Source: Planctomycetota bacterium
GTDB lineage: Bacteria; Planctomycetota; J058; JAJDCQ01
Direction of reading: 5' to 3'
Length of the DNA: 41,516 nucleotides
Assembly (NCBI GenBank): GCA_029260755.1
Contig: JAJDCQ010000153.1
Location: 1-41,516 of the forward strand
Below the pieces are notes generated by a model that saw only the letters and a list, made by a program, of their open reading frames with translations, was not told the DNA's origin and searched no databases. The position numbers and the translations under genes are program-made. This document shows, one piece after another, positions 22,624 through 30,113 of the stretch (its first letter is position 1; every line of letters begins with the position of its first letter).

Positions 22624-25074
22624 ATGCTGCGCCCGCCGATCCGCCTCCTCGGTCTCCTCCTCGTCGGAACGCTCCTCCTCGGCGCCGTCGCGCTCAGCGC
22701 GCCGGACGATCACGCCGAGTCTTCGTCTCCCTCCGACGCGGACCTCGGCCGCGTCGAGCTCCTCCGCGACCGCTGGGGCGTCCCGCACGTCTTCGCGACG
22801 ACCGATGCCGGCGCGTTCTACGGTCTCGGCTGGGCGAGCGCGGAGGACCGCGCGTTCCAGATGTACCTCGCCCGCCGCATCATGTCCGGCCGCCTCGCCG
22901 AGCTCATCGGCGATCAGCGCTGGCGTGACGGGAAGCGCGGCGCCGTCGCGAACGACATCAAGATGCGCACCTTCGGCTTCGCCCGCGCCGCGGAGGTCGT
23001 CGCCGCGAACCTCGATGCGGAGACCGCCGCCCTCCTCGCCGCCTACGCCCGCGGCGTGAACGATTACGTCCACGATCACCGCGACGAGCTCCACCCGCTC
23101 TTCGAGGAGCTCGGCCTCGAGCCCGAGCCGTGGACGGCGGCGGCGTGCCTCCTCAGCTTCTGGCACCTCGGCCAGTACTTCGCGACCGAGGGGCTGCACG
23201 ACAGCCTCGTCTACCGGCGGCTCATGAACCCCGACGACGATCCGCGGCGCGGCATGACGATGCCGCCTCCGCCGCCGCCCGAGGATGGCGTCGTGATCCG
23301 GGCGGGCGACGTGGACGATGCCTTCCGCGCGCGGGTCGCCGCGTTCGTCGCGCGCCACCCGTCGGTCTCGACCCGTCGGAAGCCGAAGGCGAAGGATCCC
23401 GAGCCGCGCCGCCGCTTCAGCCACGCGTGGGTGATCGGTGGGTCGCGAACATCGACCGGATCGTCGGTGCTCGTGAGCGACCCGCAGACGCCCGTTCGAA
23501 ACCCATCGCTCCTCTACGAGTTCCACCTCGCCGGCCCGACCCTGAACGCCCGCGGCGTCGGCGTGGCCGGCAGCCCGATCATCCTCATCGGCTGGAACGC
23601 GCGGGTCGCCTGGGGGATGACGGCGCTCGGCGCCGATCAGGCCGATCAGTTCCGCCTCGTGACCGACGGGGAGCATCCGGGCGCCTACCGCCTCGACGAC
23701 GAGTGGCTCCCGATCGAGACGCGGCGCGAGACGATCGCGGTGCGCGGCGCCGAGGCGCGCACGATCACCGTCCGCTCGACGCGCTGGGGCCCGGTCGTCA
23801 GCGCGATCGCCCACGGCGTCCGGCGCGGCGTCGACGAGGTGGCGCTTCGGCGGGTGCCGCTCTGCGAGACCGACCGCGAGACGGTGCAGGGCGCCATCGC
23901 GATGATGCGGGCCGGCGATGCCGACGCCTTCGATGCGGCGCTCGCCGGCTGGCGCTTCCCGAGCGCGAACGTCGTCTTCGGCGACGCGGGAGGCTCGATC
24001 GGCTACCGGACCGTGGGCGCGTTCCCGATCCGGAGCCCGCGCTCGCTCGATCGCGGGCGGGCGAGCCACGACGGCAGTCGAAGCGATGCCGGCTGGCTCG
24101 GGTTTCTGCCCCCCGACGTGGTCCCGGCCTGTCGCGACCCGAGGCGCGGCTGGCTCGCGAGCGGTAACAACCGACCGATCGGCGCGGCGTACCCGATCGA
24201 CATCGGCATCCAGACCGGGTCCGGCGGCCACACCATCCGGAGCTGGCGCCTCGAGGAGCTCCTCGAGGGGGCGTGCGCGGGCGACGACGCGAAGCTCACC
24301 CCGGCCGACGTCCTCGCGATGCACCACGATCGGGTCAACCCCGCGCGACGCGACATCGTCGGGATCGGCAACCACGTCCGGATGCACGCGCCCGAGGAGC
24401 TCTCGCTCGAGACGCACTTCGCCCTCGCCCATCTCGAGGGCTGGGTCGCGAACGGTTCGCGGATGGACGACGCCGTCGACGGCACCGAGCTCGCCCACCT
24501 CCTCTCGACCTTCTTTCGGATCGTCGCGACGCCGCTCGCCGGCAAGCACGGCGGCGGCCAGAGCGGGCTCGTCCGGTTCCTCCGCACGGTGACGGAGCGG
24601 ATCGCGAAGGACCCCGACGCGCGCCTCGAGGACGACGAGCTCGACTTCATCGATGACCAGCTCGCCTCGGCGTGGGAGAAGGCGGAGCAGCGATGGGGCG
24701 CCGAGGCGGAGACGTGGGCGGCCAAGGCGCGCCGCGATCGCGCCCGGCAGCGCCTCGGCGCGTTCCAGAACCTGACCGGCTTCGCCTCGCTCGACCGCGA
24801 CCTCGACGTGGCCGTCCCGGCCCTCTCGGTCACCGACGGCGGGACGATCGCGAGCCAGCTCGCCCAGAGCTACACCCAGTGGGTGCCGCTCCACGCCGTC
24901 GACGAGGCGCGCAGCATCCTGCCAATCGGGGCGAGCGAGCGGCCCGGCAGCCCGTTCCGCACGGCGACGCTGCCGCTCTGGGCGAAGGGGGAGCTCCACC
25001 CCGCTCCCCTGTCGCGGAAGGCGGTCGAGGCGATCGTCGGCGAGGACCATCGGCGAACGATCCGGGGCGAGTAG
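22624..25074 (+). CDS. Penicillin acylase family Ntn-hydrolase
   Basis: An 816-residue secreted or periplasmic enzyme. A signal peptide (1 to about 26) precedes the alpha chain, with DRWGVPHVFATTDAGAFYGL and SAEDRAFQMYLARR typical of the family. The beta chain would begin at the nucleophile Ser266 within RRRFSHAWVIGG, by autocatalytic cleavage before the Ser; the usual G-SNxW reads F-SHAW here. Downstream are VLVSDPQTPVRNPSLLYEFH, IILIGWNARVAWGMTALGAD and GNNRPIGAAYP (Asn515/Asn516/Arg517), equivalent to the family's oxyanion and salt-bridge residues. The family hydrolyses amides of penicillins, acyl-homoserine lactones and related compounds; the natural substrate cannot be read from sequence. 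The length fits. The ATG has GAGGA upstream. Confidence 0.92.
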   Translation: MLRPPIRLLGLLLVGTLLLGAVALSAPDDHAESSSPSDADLGRVELLRDRWGVPHVFATTDAGAFYGLGWASAEDRAFQMYLARRIMSGRLAELIGDQRWRDGKRGAVANDIKMRTFGFARAAEVVAANLDAETAALLAAYARGVNDYVHDHRDELHPLFEELGLEPEPWTAAACLLSFWHLGQYFATEGLHDSLVYRRLMNPDDDPRRGMTMPPPPPPEDGVVIRAGDVDDAFRARVAAFVARHPSVSTRRKPKAKDPEPRRRFSHAWVIGGSRTSTGSSVLVSDPQTPVRNPSLLYEFHLAGPTLNARGVGVAGSPIILIGWNARVAWGMTALGADQADQFRLVTDGEHPGAYRLDDEWLPIETRRETIAVRGAEARTITVRSTRWGPVVSAIAHGVRRGVDEVALRRVPLCETDRETVQGAIAMMRAGDADAFDAALAGWRFPSANVVFGDAGGSIGYRTVGAFPIRSPRSLDRGRASHDGSRSDAGWLGFLPPDVVPACRDPRRGWLASGNNRPIGAAYPIDIGIQTGSGGHTIRSWRLEELLEGACAGDDAKLTPADVLAMHHDRVNPARRDIVGIGNHVRMHAPEELSLETHFALAHLEGWVANGSRMDDAVDGTELAHLLSTFFRIVATPLAGKHGGGQSGLVRFLRTVTERIAKDPDARLEDDELDFIDDQLASAWEKAEQRWGAEAETWAAKARRDRARQRLGAFQNLTGFASLDRDLDVAVPALSVTDGGTIASQLAQSYTQWVPLHAVDEARSILPIGASERPGSPFRTATLPLWAKGELHPAPLSRKAVEAIVGEDHRRTIRGE

Positions 25075-25075
25075 C

Positions 25076-25104
25076 TTGACAGGGTGTTAGGTTGGCGTTA
25101 GAGT
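25076..25104 (+). promoter_or_regulatory. Sigma70-like promoter TTGACA-17-TAGAGT
   Basis: A consensus -35 TTGACA (25076-25081) and TAGAGT (25099-25104) with a 17-bp spacer begin two bases after the penicillin-acylase stop and lie 31 bp before the ATG of the 82-residue protein. This is the closest match to a housekeeping promoter in the window. Confidence 0.65.
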
Positions 25105-25135
25105 TCGGACGGGCCAGGGAGAGACGGAGATCGCC

Positions 25136-25384
25136 ATGCGCGCCGAAGACCTGCTCGAGAAGGTTCGTCCGACCGGACGTTTCCGGCCCGTTCGACTTCA
25201 CACGACCGACGGTCACGCCTACGACATCCATCATCCCGAAGGGTTGCTCATCGAACGCCGCGCCGTCGACATCGCCTACTTCCCGGATCCCACGCGACGG
25301 ATCGCCCATCGGGTCGATCGCGTGAGTCTCCTCCACATCACGCGTGTGGAGCCGCTGACCGACGAGATCGACGAAGCCATCTGA
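25136..25384 (+). CDS. Small beta-rich protein of a widespread unknown family
   Basis: An 82-residue protein: LLEKVRPTGRFRPVRLHTTD, GHAYDIHHPEGLLIERRAVD, then a variable turn and RVSLLHITRVEPL. The pattern 'pF.P..l...dG..y.v.hP......R...v' is common in small uncharacterised planctomycete and proteobacterial proteins, often in many copies per genome; function unknown. The ATG at 25136 is preceded by GGAG and by a consensus-like promoter, so it is expressed independently of the penicillin-acylase gene. It is followed 34 bp later by the SDR gene, which may share the transcript. Confidence 0.8.
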   Translation: MRAEDLLEKVRPTGRFRPVRLHTTDGHAYDIHHPEGLLIERRAVDIAYFPDPTRRIAHRVDRVSLLHITRVEPLTDEIDEAI

Positions 25385-25418
25385 GAGCTGACGGCACGAC
25401 GGACGGACGCGTTCGACC

Positions 25419-26393
25419 ATGCGAACCGTCGTCACCGGCGCCACCGGCTTCCTCGGCTGCCGCGTCGCCCGGCAGCTCCTCGCCGCCGGCGCGGACGTGC
25501 TCCTGAGCCACGCTCCTCGCGACCCGACCGTCAACATTGACGACATCGACGCCGAGCGCGTCCCGCTCGACCTCGCCGGCGACGAGGCGTCGATGCGCCG
25601 GCTCCTCGAGGGAGCGGAGACGCTCTTCCACGTCGCCGCCCTCGTCGCGTTCGACCCGCGTCGCCGGGCGCTCCAGTGGCGGGTCAACGTCGATGGCACC
25701 CGGAAGCTGCTGTCGGCCGCCCGCGCCGCCGGCGTCCGGCGCCTCGTCTACACGAGCACGATCAGCACCCTCGGCGTGCCGCCGGCGGGGACGATCGGCG
25801 ACGAGGACACCGCGTACGACTGGGACGGGTATCGGGTCGGCTACATGGAGACCAAGCACGCCGCGCAGCAGCTCGTCACCGCGGCGGCGCGCGAGCTCGG
25901 AGCGGTGAGCGTCCTGCCGGGCACGATGCTCGGCGCCGGCGACATCAACGGCAACGCGATCGTCTACGTCGACACCGTCGCCCGCGGGCACGCCCTGGCT
26001 GTGCCGGCCGGCGGGACCTGCTTCCTCCACGTCGAGGACGCGGCCGCGGCGCATCTCCTCGCCCTGGAGCGAGGCCGACCGGGGCAGCGCTACGTGATCG
26101 CGGGGGAGCCGGTCACCTACCTCGAGCTCTTCGCGTGGATCGCCGACGCGCTCGGCGTCCCGGCGCCCGGGCGGGTGCTCCCCGGATGGCTCGCCCGGGC
26201 GGCCGGCCGCCTGGCGGACGTGCCGCTGCGGGCGAGCTTCCACGGGCTGGCGCGCGCCGCGAGCGCGGAGCTCTTCTACAGCTCGGCGAAGGCGGAGCGG
26301 GAGCTCGGCTGGACCTACCGGGGCGCGCGCGAGGCGGTCGACGAGGCGGTCGACTGGTATCGCTGCCAGCGCGAGGCGAGCCAGGCGCCGTAG
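25419..26393 (+). CDS. Extended SDR: NAD(P)-dependent epimerase/dehydratase/reductase
   Basis: A 324-residue Rossmann-fold enzyme. The nucleotide motif TGATGFLG (6-13), the FHVAALV segment, the VNVDGTRKLL helix and the catalytic YMETK (Tyr142, Lys146) with an upstream Ser/Thr (VYTSTISTLG) identify the extended short-chain dehydrogenase/reductase class. The LPGTMLGAGDINGN stretch resembles the dihydroflavonol-reductase / hopanoid-associated epimerase (HpnA-like) subgroup; the substrate is unknown, with a nucleotide sugar or 3-oxo/hydroxy lipid most likely. Full length for the class. Its last 79 bp overlap antisense with the end of the zinc-ribbon gene. Confidence 0.9.
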   Translation: MRTVVTGATGFLGCRVARQLLAAGADVLLSHAPRDPTVNIDDIDAERVPLDLAGDEASMRRLLEGAETLFHVAALVAFDPRRRALQWRVNVDGTRKLLSAARAAGVRRLVYTSTISTLGVPPAGTIGDEDTAYDWDGYRVGYMETKHAAQQLVTAAARELGAVSVLPGTMLGAGDINGNAIVYVDTVARGHALAVPAGGTCFLHVEDAAAAHLLALERGRPGQRYVIAGEPVTYLELFAWIADALGVPAPGRVLPGWLARAAGRLADVPLRASFHGLARAASAELFYSSAKAERELGWTYRGAREAVDEAVDWYRCQREASQAP

Positions 26394-26716
26394 CCGACCA
26401 TCGCGAAGCCGCAGGCGGCGGCGACGTTGGTGGCGAGCCCGGTGACGGTGCCGCTGCTCACCCAGATGAGGAGGAGCGCGATGGAGATGCCGAGGACGCT
26501 CGCGCCGCGGATGAGCGACTCCTTCTCGCCCGTCCGTTCGTAGAGCGTCCGGCAGCTCACGCCGCGCATGCACGACAGGCCGCGGATGGGGCGGCCACAC
26601 TCGCCGCAGCGGCTCCGGCGGGCCGGCACGGTGATCCCGCACTCATCGCACTCGCGGCGAAGCTCGGCGGCCGAGCGGGCGGGCTTCCAGGTCAGTCTCG
26701 AGGTCGGCTGGTCCAT
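26315..26716 (-). CDS. Zinc-ribbon membrane protein
   Basis: A 133-residue protein. The N-terminal half carries two CxxC knuckles, CDECGITVPARRSRCGEC, plus another Cys pair around GLSCMRGVSC, which fits a zinc ribbon. The C-terminal half has two hydrophobic helices (VLGISIALLLIWVSSG and VAAACGFAMVGYGAWLA). It may be an anchored adaptor; no enzymatic motif. The gene overlaps the 3' end of the SDR gene on the opposite strand by 79 bp; both reading frames look coding up to their stops. The ATG at 26714-26716. Confidence 0.75.
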   Translation of the reverse strand: MDQPTSRLTWKPARSAAELRRECDECGITVPARRSRCGECGRPIRGLSCMRGVSCRTLYERTGEKESLIRGASVLGISIALLLIWVSSGTVTGLATNVAAACGFAMVGYGAWLASRWQRYQSTASSTASRAPR

Positions 26717-26894
26717 GGTCGTCTCCGCCGGACGACTCTCGCACGGGCCGTGCCATGGGCCGATTCCGGACGACGGCGAAAGGACTTACGTCGATCTGGC
26801 CCCGATGTTCGGCCCATCCTCGGAGGAACGTCGTGCCCCGTTCCGTCCCACCGTGGGTCGCAACGCCCCCGATGCGATGCAGCCCGAAGCCGCG

Positions 26895-26930
26895 CCCGCA
26901 CAAAGGGCTACGCCGAAAAGCCCCCTCGAA
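26895..26930 (-). terminator. Weak terminator-like stem after the sirtuin gene
   Basis: On the minus strand GGGCT-TTTCGGCGT-AGCCC is followed by TTTG a few bases past the sirtuin stop. The stem is only 5 bp, so this is tentative. The rest of 26717-26934 shows nothing recognisable. Confidence 0.3.
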
Positions 26931-26934
26931 CTGG

Positions 26935-27681
26935 CTAGGTCACCGCGTCGGCGAGGGCCGGAAGGGTCTCGACCACATCGCCGAGCAGGCGCACCTCCGC
27001 GGCGTGGAGCGACGTCTCGAGGTTGAGCTCGCAGACGTAGATCCCGCGCGAGCGGGCGGTCATGGGAATCGAGGCGGCCGGATGCACCTGCGCCGATGTG
27101 CCGACGACGAGCCAGAGCTCGCACCGCTCGAGAAGAGCCTCCGACGCGGCGAGCGCCTCGGGCGGAATCATCTCCCCGAAGAGGACGACGTCGGGCTTCT
27201 CGATCGCGTCGCACGACGGACACCGCGGCGGCATCTCCTCGGTCGCGCGCGCCTTCGCGGTCGGACGGCGCGTCTTGCACCGGAGGCACACCAGGCGCTC
27301 GCCCGAGCCATGGAACTCGATCACCCGCTCGCTTCCCGCGCGCTGATGGAGACCGTCGACGTTCTGGGTGACGATCCCTCCCAGATGCCCGGAAGCCTCG
27401 AGGCGCGCGAGCGCGACGTGGGCCGCGTTCGGCTCCGCGCCCGCGCAGATCGCGTCGAGCTTCTCGAGGAGACCCCACACCCGGATCGGGTTCGCCTCGA
27501 ACGCGTCGATGGTCGCGTACTCGTGAGGAGGATACTCCTCCCAGATGCCACCCGGGCTCCGGAAGTCGGGGATGCCGCTCGGCACCGAGATCCCGGCTCC
27601 CGTGAGGACGCCGACCTTGCCGGTGGGGCCGACCTCTCGGATGAGAGAGGCGACGCGGTCGAGGGCTCTATGTTCACTCAT
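26935..27681 (-). CDS. cobB: Sir2-family NAD-dependent protein deacylase
   Basis: A 248-residue sirtuin of normal bacterial length. Motifs are GAGIS (28-32), IPDFRSPGG, TQNVDGLHQRAGS with catalytic neighbours, the active-site His124 in EFHG, and a zinc site of four Cys: 132/135 (CLRC) and 154/157 (CPSC). VVGTSAQVHPAAS and the late ELNLETS complete the NAD pocket. It removes acyl groups from lysines using NAD. The ATG at 27679-27681. Upstream lies an inverted CGCAAAGG repeat, then the DUF4175-like gene in the same direction 135 bp away, so it may have its own promoter, though none is clear. Confidence 0.95.
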   Translation of the reverse strand: MSEHRALDRVASLIREVGPTGKVGVLTGAGISVPSGIPDFRSPGGIWEEYPPHEYATIDAFEANPIRVWGLLEKLDAICAGAEPNAAHVALARLEASGHLGGIVTQNVDGLHQRAGSERVIEFHGSGERLVCLRCKTRRPTAKARATEEMPPRCPSCDAIEKPDVVLFGEMIPPEALAASEALLERCELWLVVGTSAQVHPAASIPMTARSRGIYVCELNLETSLHAAEVRLLGDVVETLPALADAVT

Positions 27682-27708
27682 GGGACTGTCGTACGCTCGA
27701 ACGAAATC

Positions 27709-27801
27709 TCACGCAAAGGCGCAAAGGCGCCAAGGATCGCTGACTCGATCGGAGATCTCGATCGGGTAGAGCTCCTTTGCGCCTTCGCGCCTTTGCGTGA
27801 G
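27709..27801. repeat. Inverted CGCAAAGG repeats
   Basis: CTCACGCAAAGGCGCAAAGG (27709-27728) continues as CGCCAAGGA and faces its near-exact complement TCCTTTGCGCCTTCGCGCCT plus TTGCGTGAG (27773-27801). The intervening 37 bases contain the palindromic CTCGATCGGAGATCTCGATC. The whole would fold as one long stem-loop. It lies between the sirtuin gene and the end of the DUF4175-like gene. Confidence 0.85.
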
Positions 27802-27816
27802 GTTCGTCGTTCCTCC

Positions 27817-30102
27817 TCAGCGCCCGTCGCCCCCCGGCTCGAGGCCCGTCCCCTTCCGCACCTTCTCGGTCTCACGGATCACCTCGCGCTCGGTCCGCAG
27901 GAGCGCCTCGAGCTTGGTGATCACCTCGGCGAGGGTCTCGTGCCGCGCCATCCGCGTGAGGATCTTGCGCATCTGGCCGAGGGCTTCGGCGAGGAGGCGG
28001 GTCGACTCGGCGTGCTCGCCCGTGCCGGCGGCGAGGCGGTCGAGGGATGCGCTCACGCCGGGGAGCTGCCGGCGCTCGAGCGCGCGCAGCGGGGCGATGA
28101 CCTCCTTCTCGAGCAGGTCGAGGCGGTTCTCCTCGCCCTCCTCCTCTCCTCCGCCGAAGTCGTCGGCGACGCCGTTCGCGTGCATCTCGGCGACGAGGCG
28201 CTCGAGGCGGTCGGCGACGCCGCCCGTCCGGCGGGCGAGGCCCATCTGGCTGCGGGCCAGCGCTCCGGGATCGGGCTGGTCGGCGGCGGCCGCGTCGTCG
28301 CCCTCGGGGTCGATCACCGCGAGGAGCGCCTCCAGCCGCTCCTCGCCGGCGACGATCTTCTCGAACTCGCGCGCCTCGGCCTGCTGGCGCTGGAGCATCG
28401 CGGCGAGGAACTCCTCGCGGGTGACGACGCGCACCGAGAACACCTGGCTCCGACCGGTGTTCGGGCCGCCCTCGATGTCGCGCTGGTCGGTCGCCTCGGC
28501 CTGGAAGCTCAGGAACGTGCCCGGCTCGGGCGCGAGCGCGGCGAGGCTCCAGGTGCGGGTAGCGGCGAACTTCTTCTCCCCGGCGACCACCTCCTCGAAC
28601 GCGACCCGCTCGGTGGTCGGCTCGACCTCCTCGTCGGGCGGCGCCAGGGTGAACGCGAGGACGCCGCCGGCCAGGCCGTAGTCGTCCTTGCCGCTCACCT
28701 CGAGGGGGAACTCGGCCACCGCCGTCACGATGTCGCTCACGTTCTGCACGGCGAGCTCGACCTCGGGCGCGGTGTCGGGGAGGGCGTCGAATCGCAGGCG
28801 CGGCACGCGCTCGGGCTCGAGGTGCCAGCCGTCCTTCGCGCCGATCGCGACCTCGACGCCCTCGCCCACCCCGAAGCTCGCGGAGAACGATCGGCCGTCC
28901 TCGCCGCCGAGGGTCGCCTCGAGGCGCTTCGGCGCCTCGGTCGTGGTGATGTCGACCCAGGCCTTCCGGAGACGCTTGCTCGCCCGGCCGGTCAGCGCGA
29001 TCCGGCTGCCCGCCGGCACGGCGAGCTCGCCCGGCGGATCCTCGCGGACGTCCTCGCCGAGGCCGGTGTAGGCGGGCGGCGTGATCGTCACGCCGAGCTC
29101 CTCGATCCACGGCCGCGCCTCGACCTCGATCCGGTAGGGCCCGATCCGATCCGCATCGCCGCCGTCGATCCAGACGGTGACCGGCTCGGTCAGACCGGTC
29201 AGCTTGTGCGAGTAGCGCCCCGGGACGATCGCGCCGACCTCGGCGTGACCCGACGCGCCGCTCTCCTCGAACTCGTAGAGGACGCGGGCGTGCGGCGGGA
29301 AGCGGCCGATCGCGTCGATGACGAGGGTGGCGTCGTCGCCCTTGGGGATGCGCCGGGTCGTCGCCGTCCTCTCCGGGTCGACCTCGACGATCGCATCGCA
29401 GCCGTGACACGGAAAGCGCTCGCCCGCGTCGAACGCCGCGTGGACGTACTCGCACCCGGCGCACGCGTAGGTGAAGCCCTCGACGATGAACCGGGTCGCG
29501 CGCGGCCAGAGGACATCCGACCGGAGCATCAGGTTCCGCTGGGCCCAGATCGTCGCCTCGTCGGGGTAGCCCGACGCCAGCCCGATCGCGAGGAGGAGCG
29601 CCGCCGCCCCGCCGCCGCCCCAGCCGAGCGCCCGGCCGGGGGCGACGTCGTCGACGGGGTTCAGGGCGAGGAGCGTCGGCCCCTCCTCGGCGCTGAACGC
29701 GTCGACCAGCTCGGCGCTCGCCCCGGTCGGAGCGCTCCGTCCGAGCTGGAGCGCGCTCACGAGCCGGGCAGCCAGCCCCGGGTGGCGTCGCTCGACGAGC
29801 AGGGCCAGCTCCTCGTCCGGCAGCTCGATCCACGACCGGGTGAGCAGCATCCGCCAGATGAGGACCCCGACGCCCGCCGCCGCGATCGCGAGCCCCGCGG
29901 CCCGCGAGCTCCACGCGAGGGTGAGCCCCCGGTCGAGGACGTACGAGCCGAACGCCGCCGCGACGGCCGCGAGGACGATCACCGCCACGCCCTCGGCCAT
30001 CAGCAGCAGCCGCAGCCGACTCCGGACGGCGGCCAGCCGCGCCTCGATCTTCAGGGCGAGGTCGCGCGCGGTGTGCGGAGAGCTCGTGCTCGTCGTGGTC
30101 AT
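27817..30102 (-). CDS. DUF4175-like membrane protein with inserted zinc knuckles
   Basis: A 761-residue protein, last gene of the DUF58 operon. Two early helices (about 34-54 and 66-86) and a third (160-178) are followed by a large periplasmic-type region with Ig-like beta segments (for example ELGVTITPPAYTGLGED and FDALPDTAPEVELAVQNVSD) and a Glu/Arg coiled-coil end (REFLAAMLQRQQAEAREFEK). This layout matches the DUF4175-type proteins that close MoxR/DUF58 operons. Unusual is a four-Cys knuckle, CAGC (214-217) and CHGC (232-235), just after the third helix. Function is unknown; a role in envelope assembly is inferred. The ATG at 30100-30102 is 11 bp past the vWA gene's stop. Confidence 0.8.
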   Translation of the reverse strand: MTTTSTSSPHTARDLALKIEARLAAVRSRLRLLLMAEGVAVIVLAAVAAAFGSYVLDRGLTLAWSSRAAGLAIAAAGVGVLIWRMLLTRSWIELPDEELALLVERRHPGLAARLVSALQLGRSAPTGASAELVDAFSAEEGPTLLALNPVDDVAPGRALGWGGGGAAALLLAIGLASGYPDEATIWAQRNLMLRSDVLWPRATRFIVEGFTYACAGCEYVHAAFDAGERFPCHGCDAIVEVDPERTATTRRIPKGDDATLVIDAIGRFPPHARVLYEFEESGASGHAEVGAIVPGRYSHKLTGLTEPVTVWIDGGDADRIGPYRIEVEARPWIEELGVTITPPAYTGLGEDVREDPPGELAVPAGSRIALTGRASKRLRKAWVDITTTEAPKRLEATLGGEDGRSFSASFGVGEGVEVAIGAKDGWHLEPERVPRLRFDALPDTAPEVELAVQNVSDIVTAVAEFPLEVSGKDDYGLAGGVLAFTLAPPDEEVEPTTERVAFEEVVAGEKKFAATRTWSLAALAPEPGTFLSFQAEATDQRDIEGGPNTGRSQVFSVRVVTREEFLAAMLQRQQAEAREFEKIVAGEERLEALLAVIDPEGDDAAAADQPDPGALARSQMGLARRTGGVADRLERLVAEMHANGVADDFGGGEEEGEENRLDLLEKEVIAPLRALERRQLPGVSASLDRLAAGTGEHAESTRLLAEALGQMRKILTRMARHETLAEVITKLEALLRTEREVIRETEKVRKGTGLEPGGDGR

Positions 30103-30113
30103 CGACTCGGACC

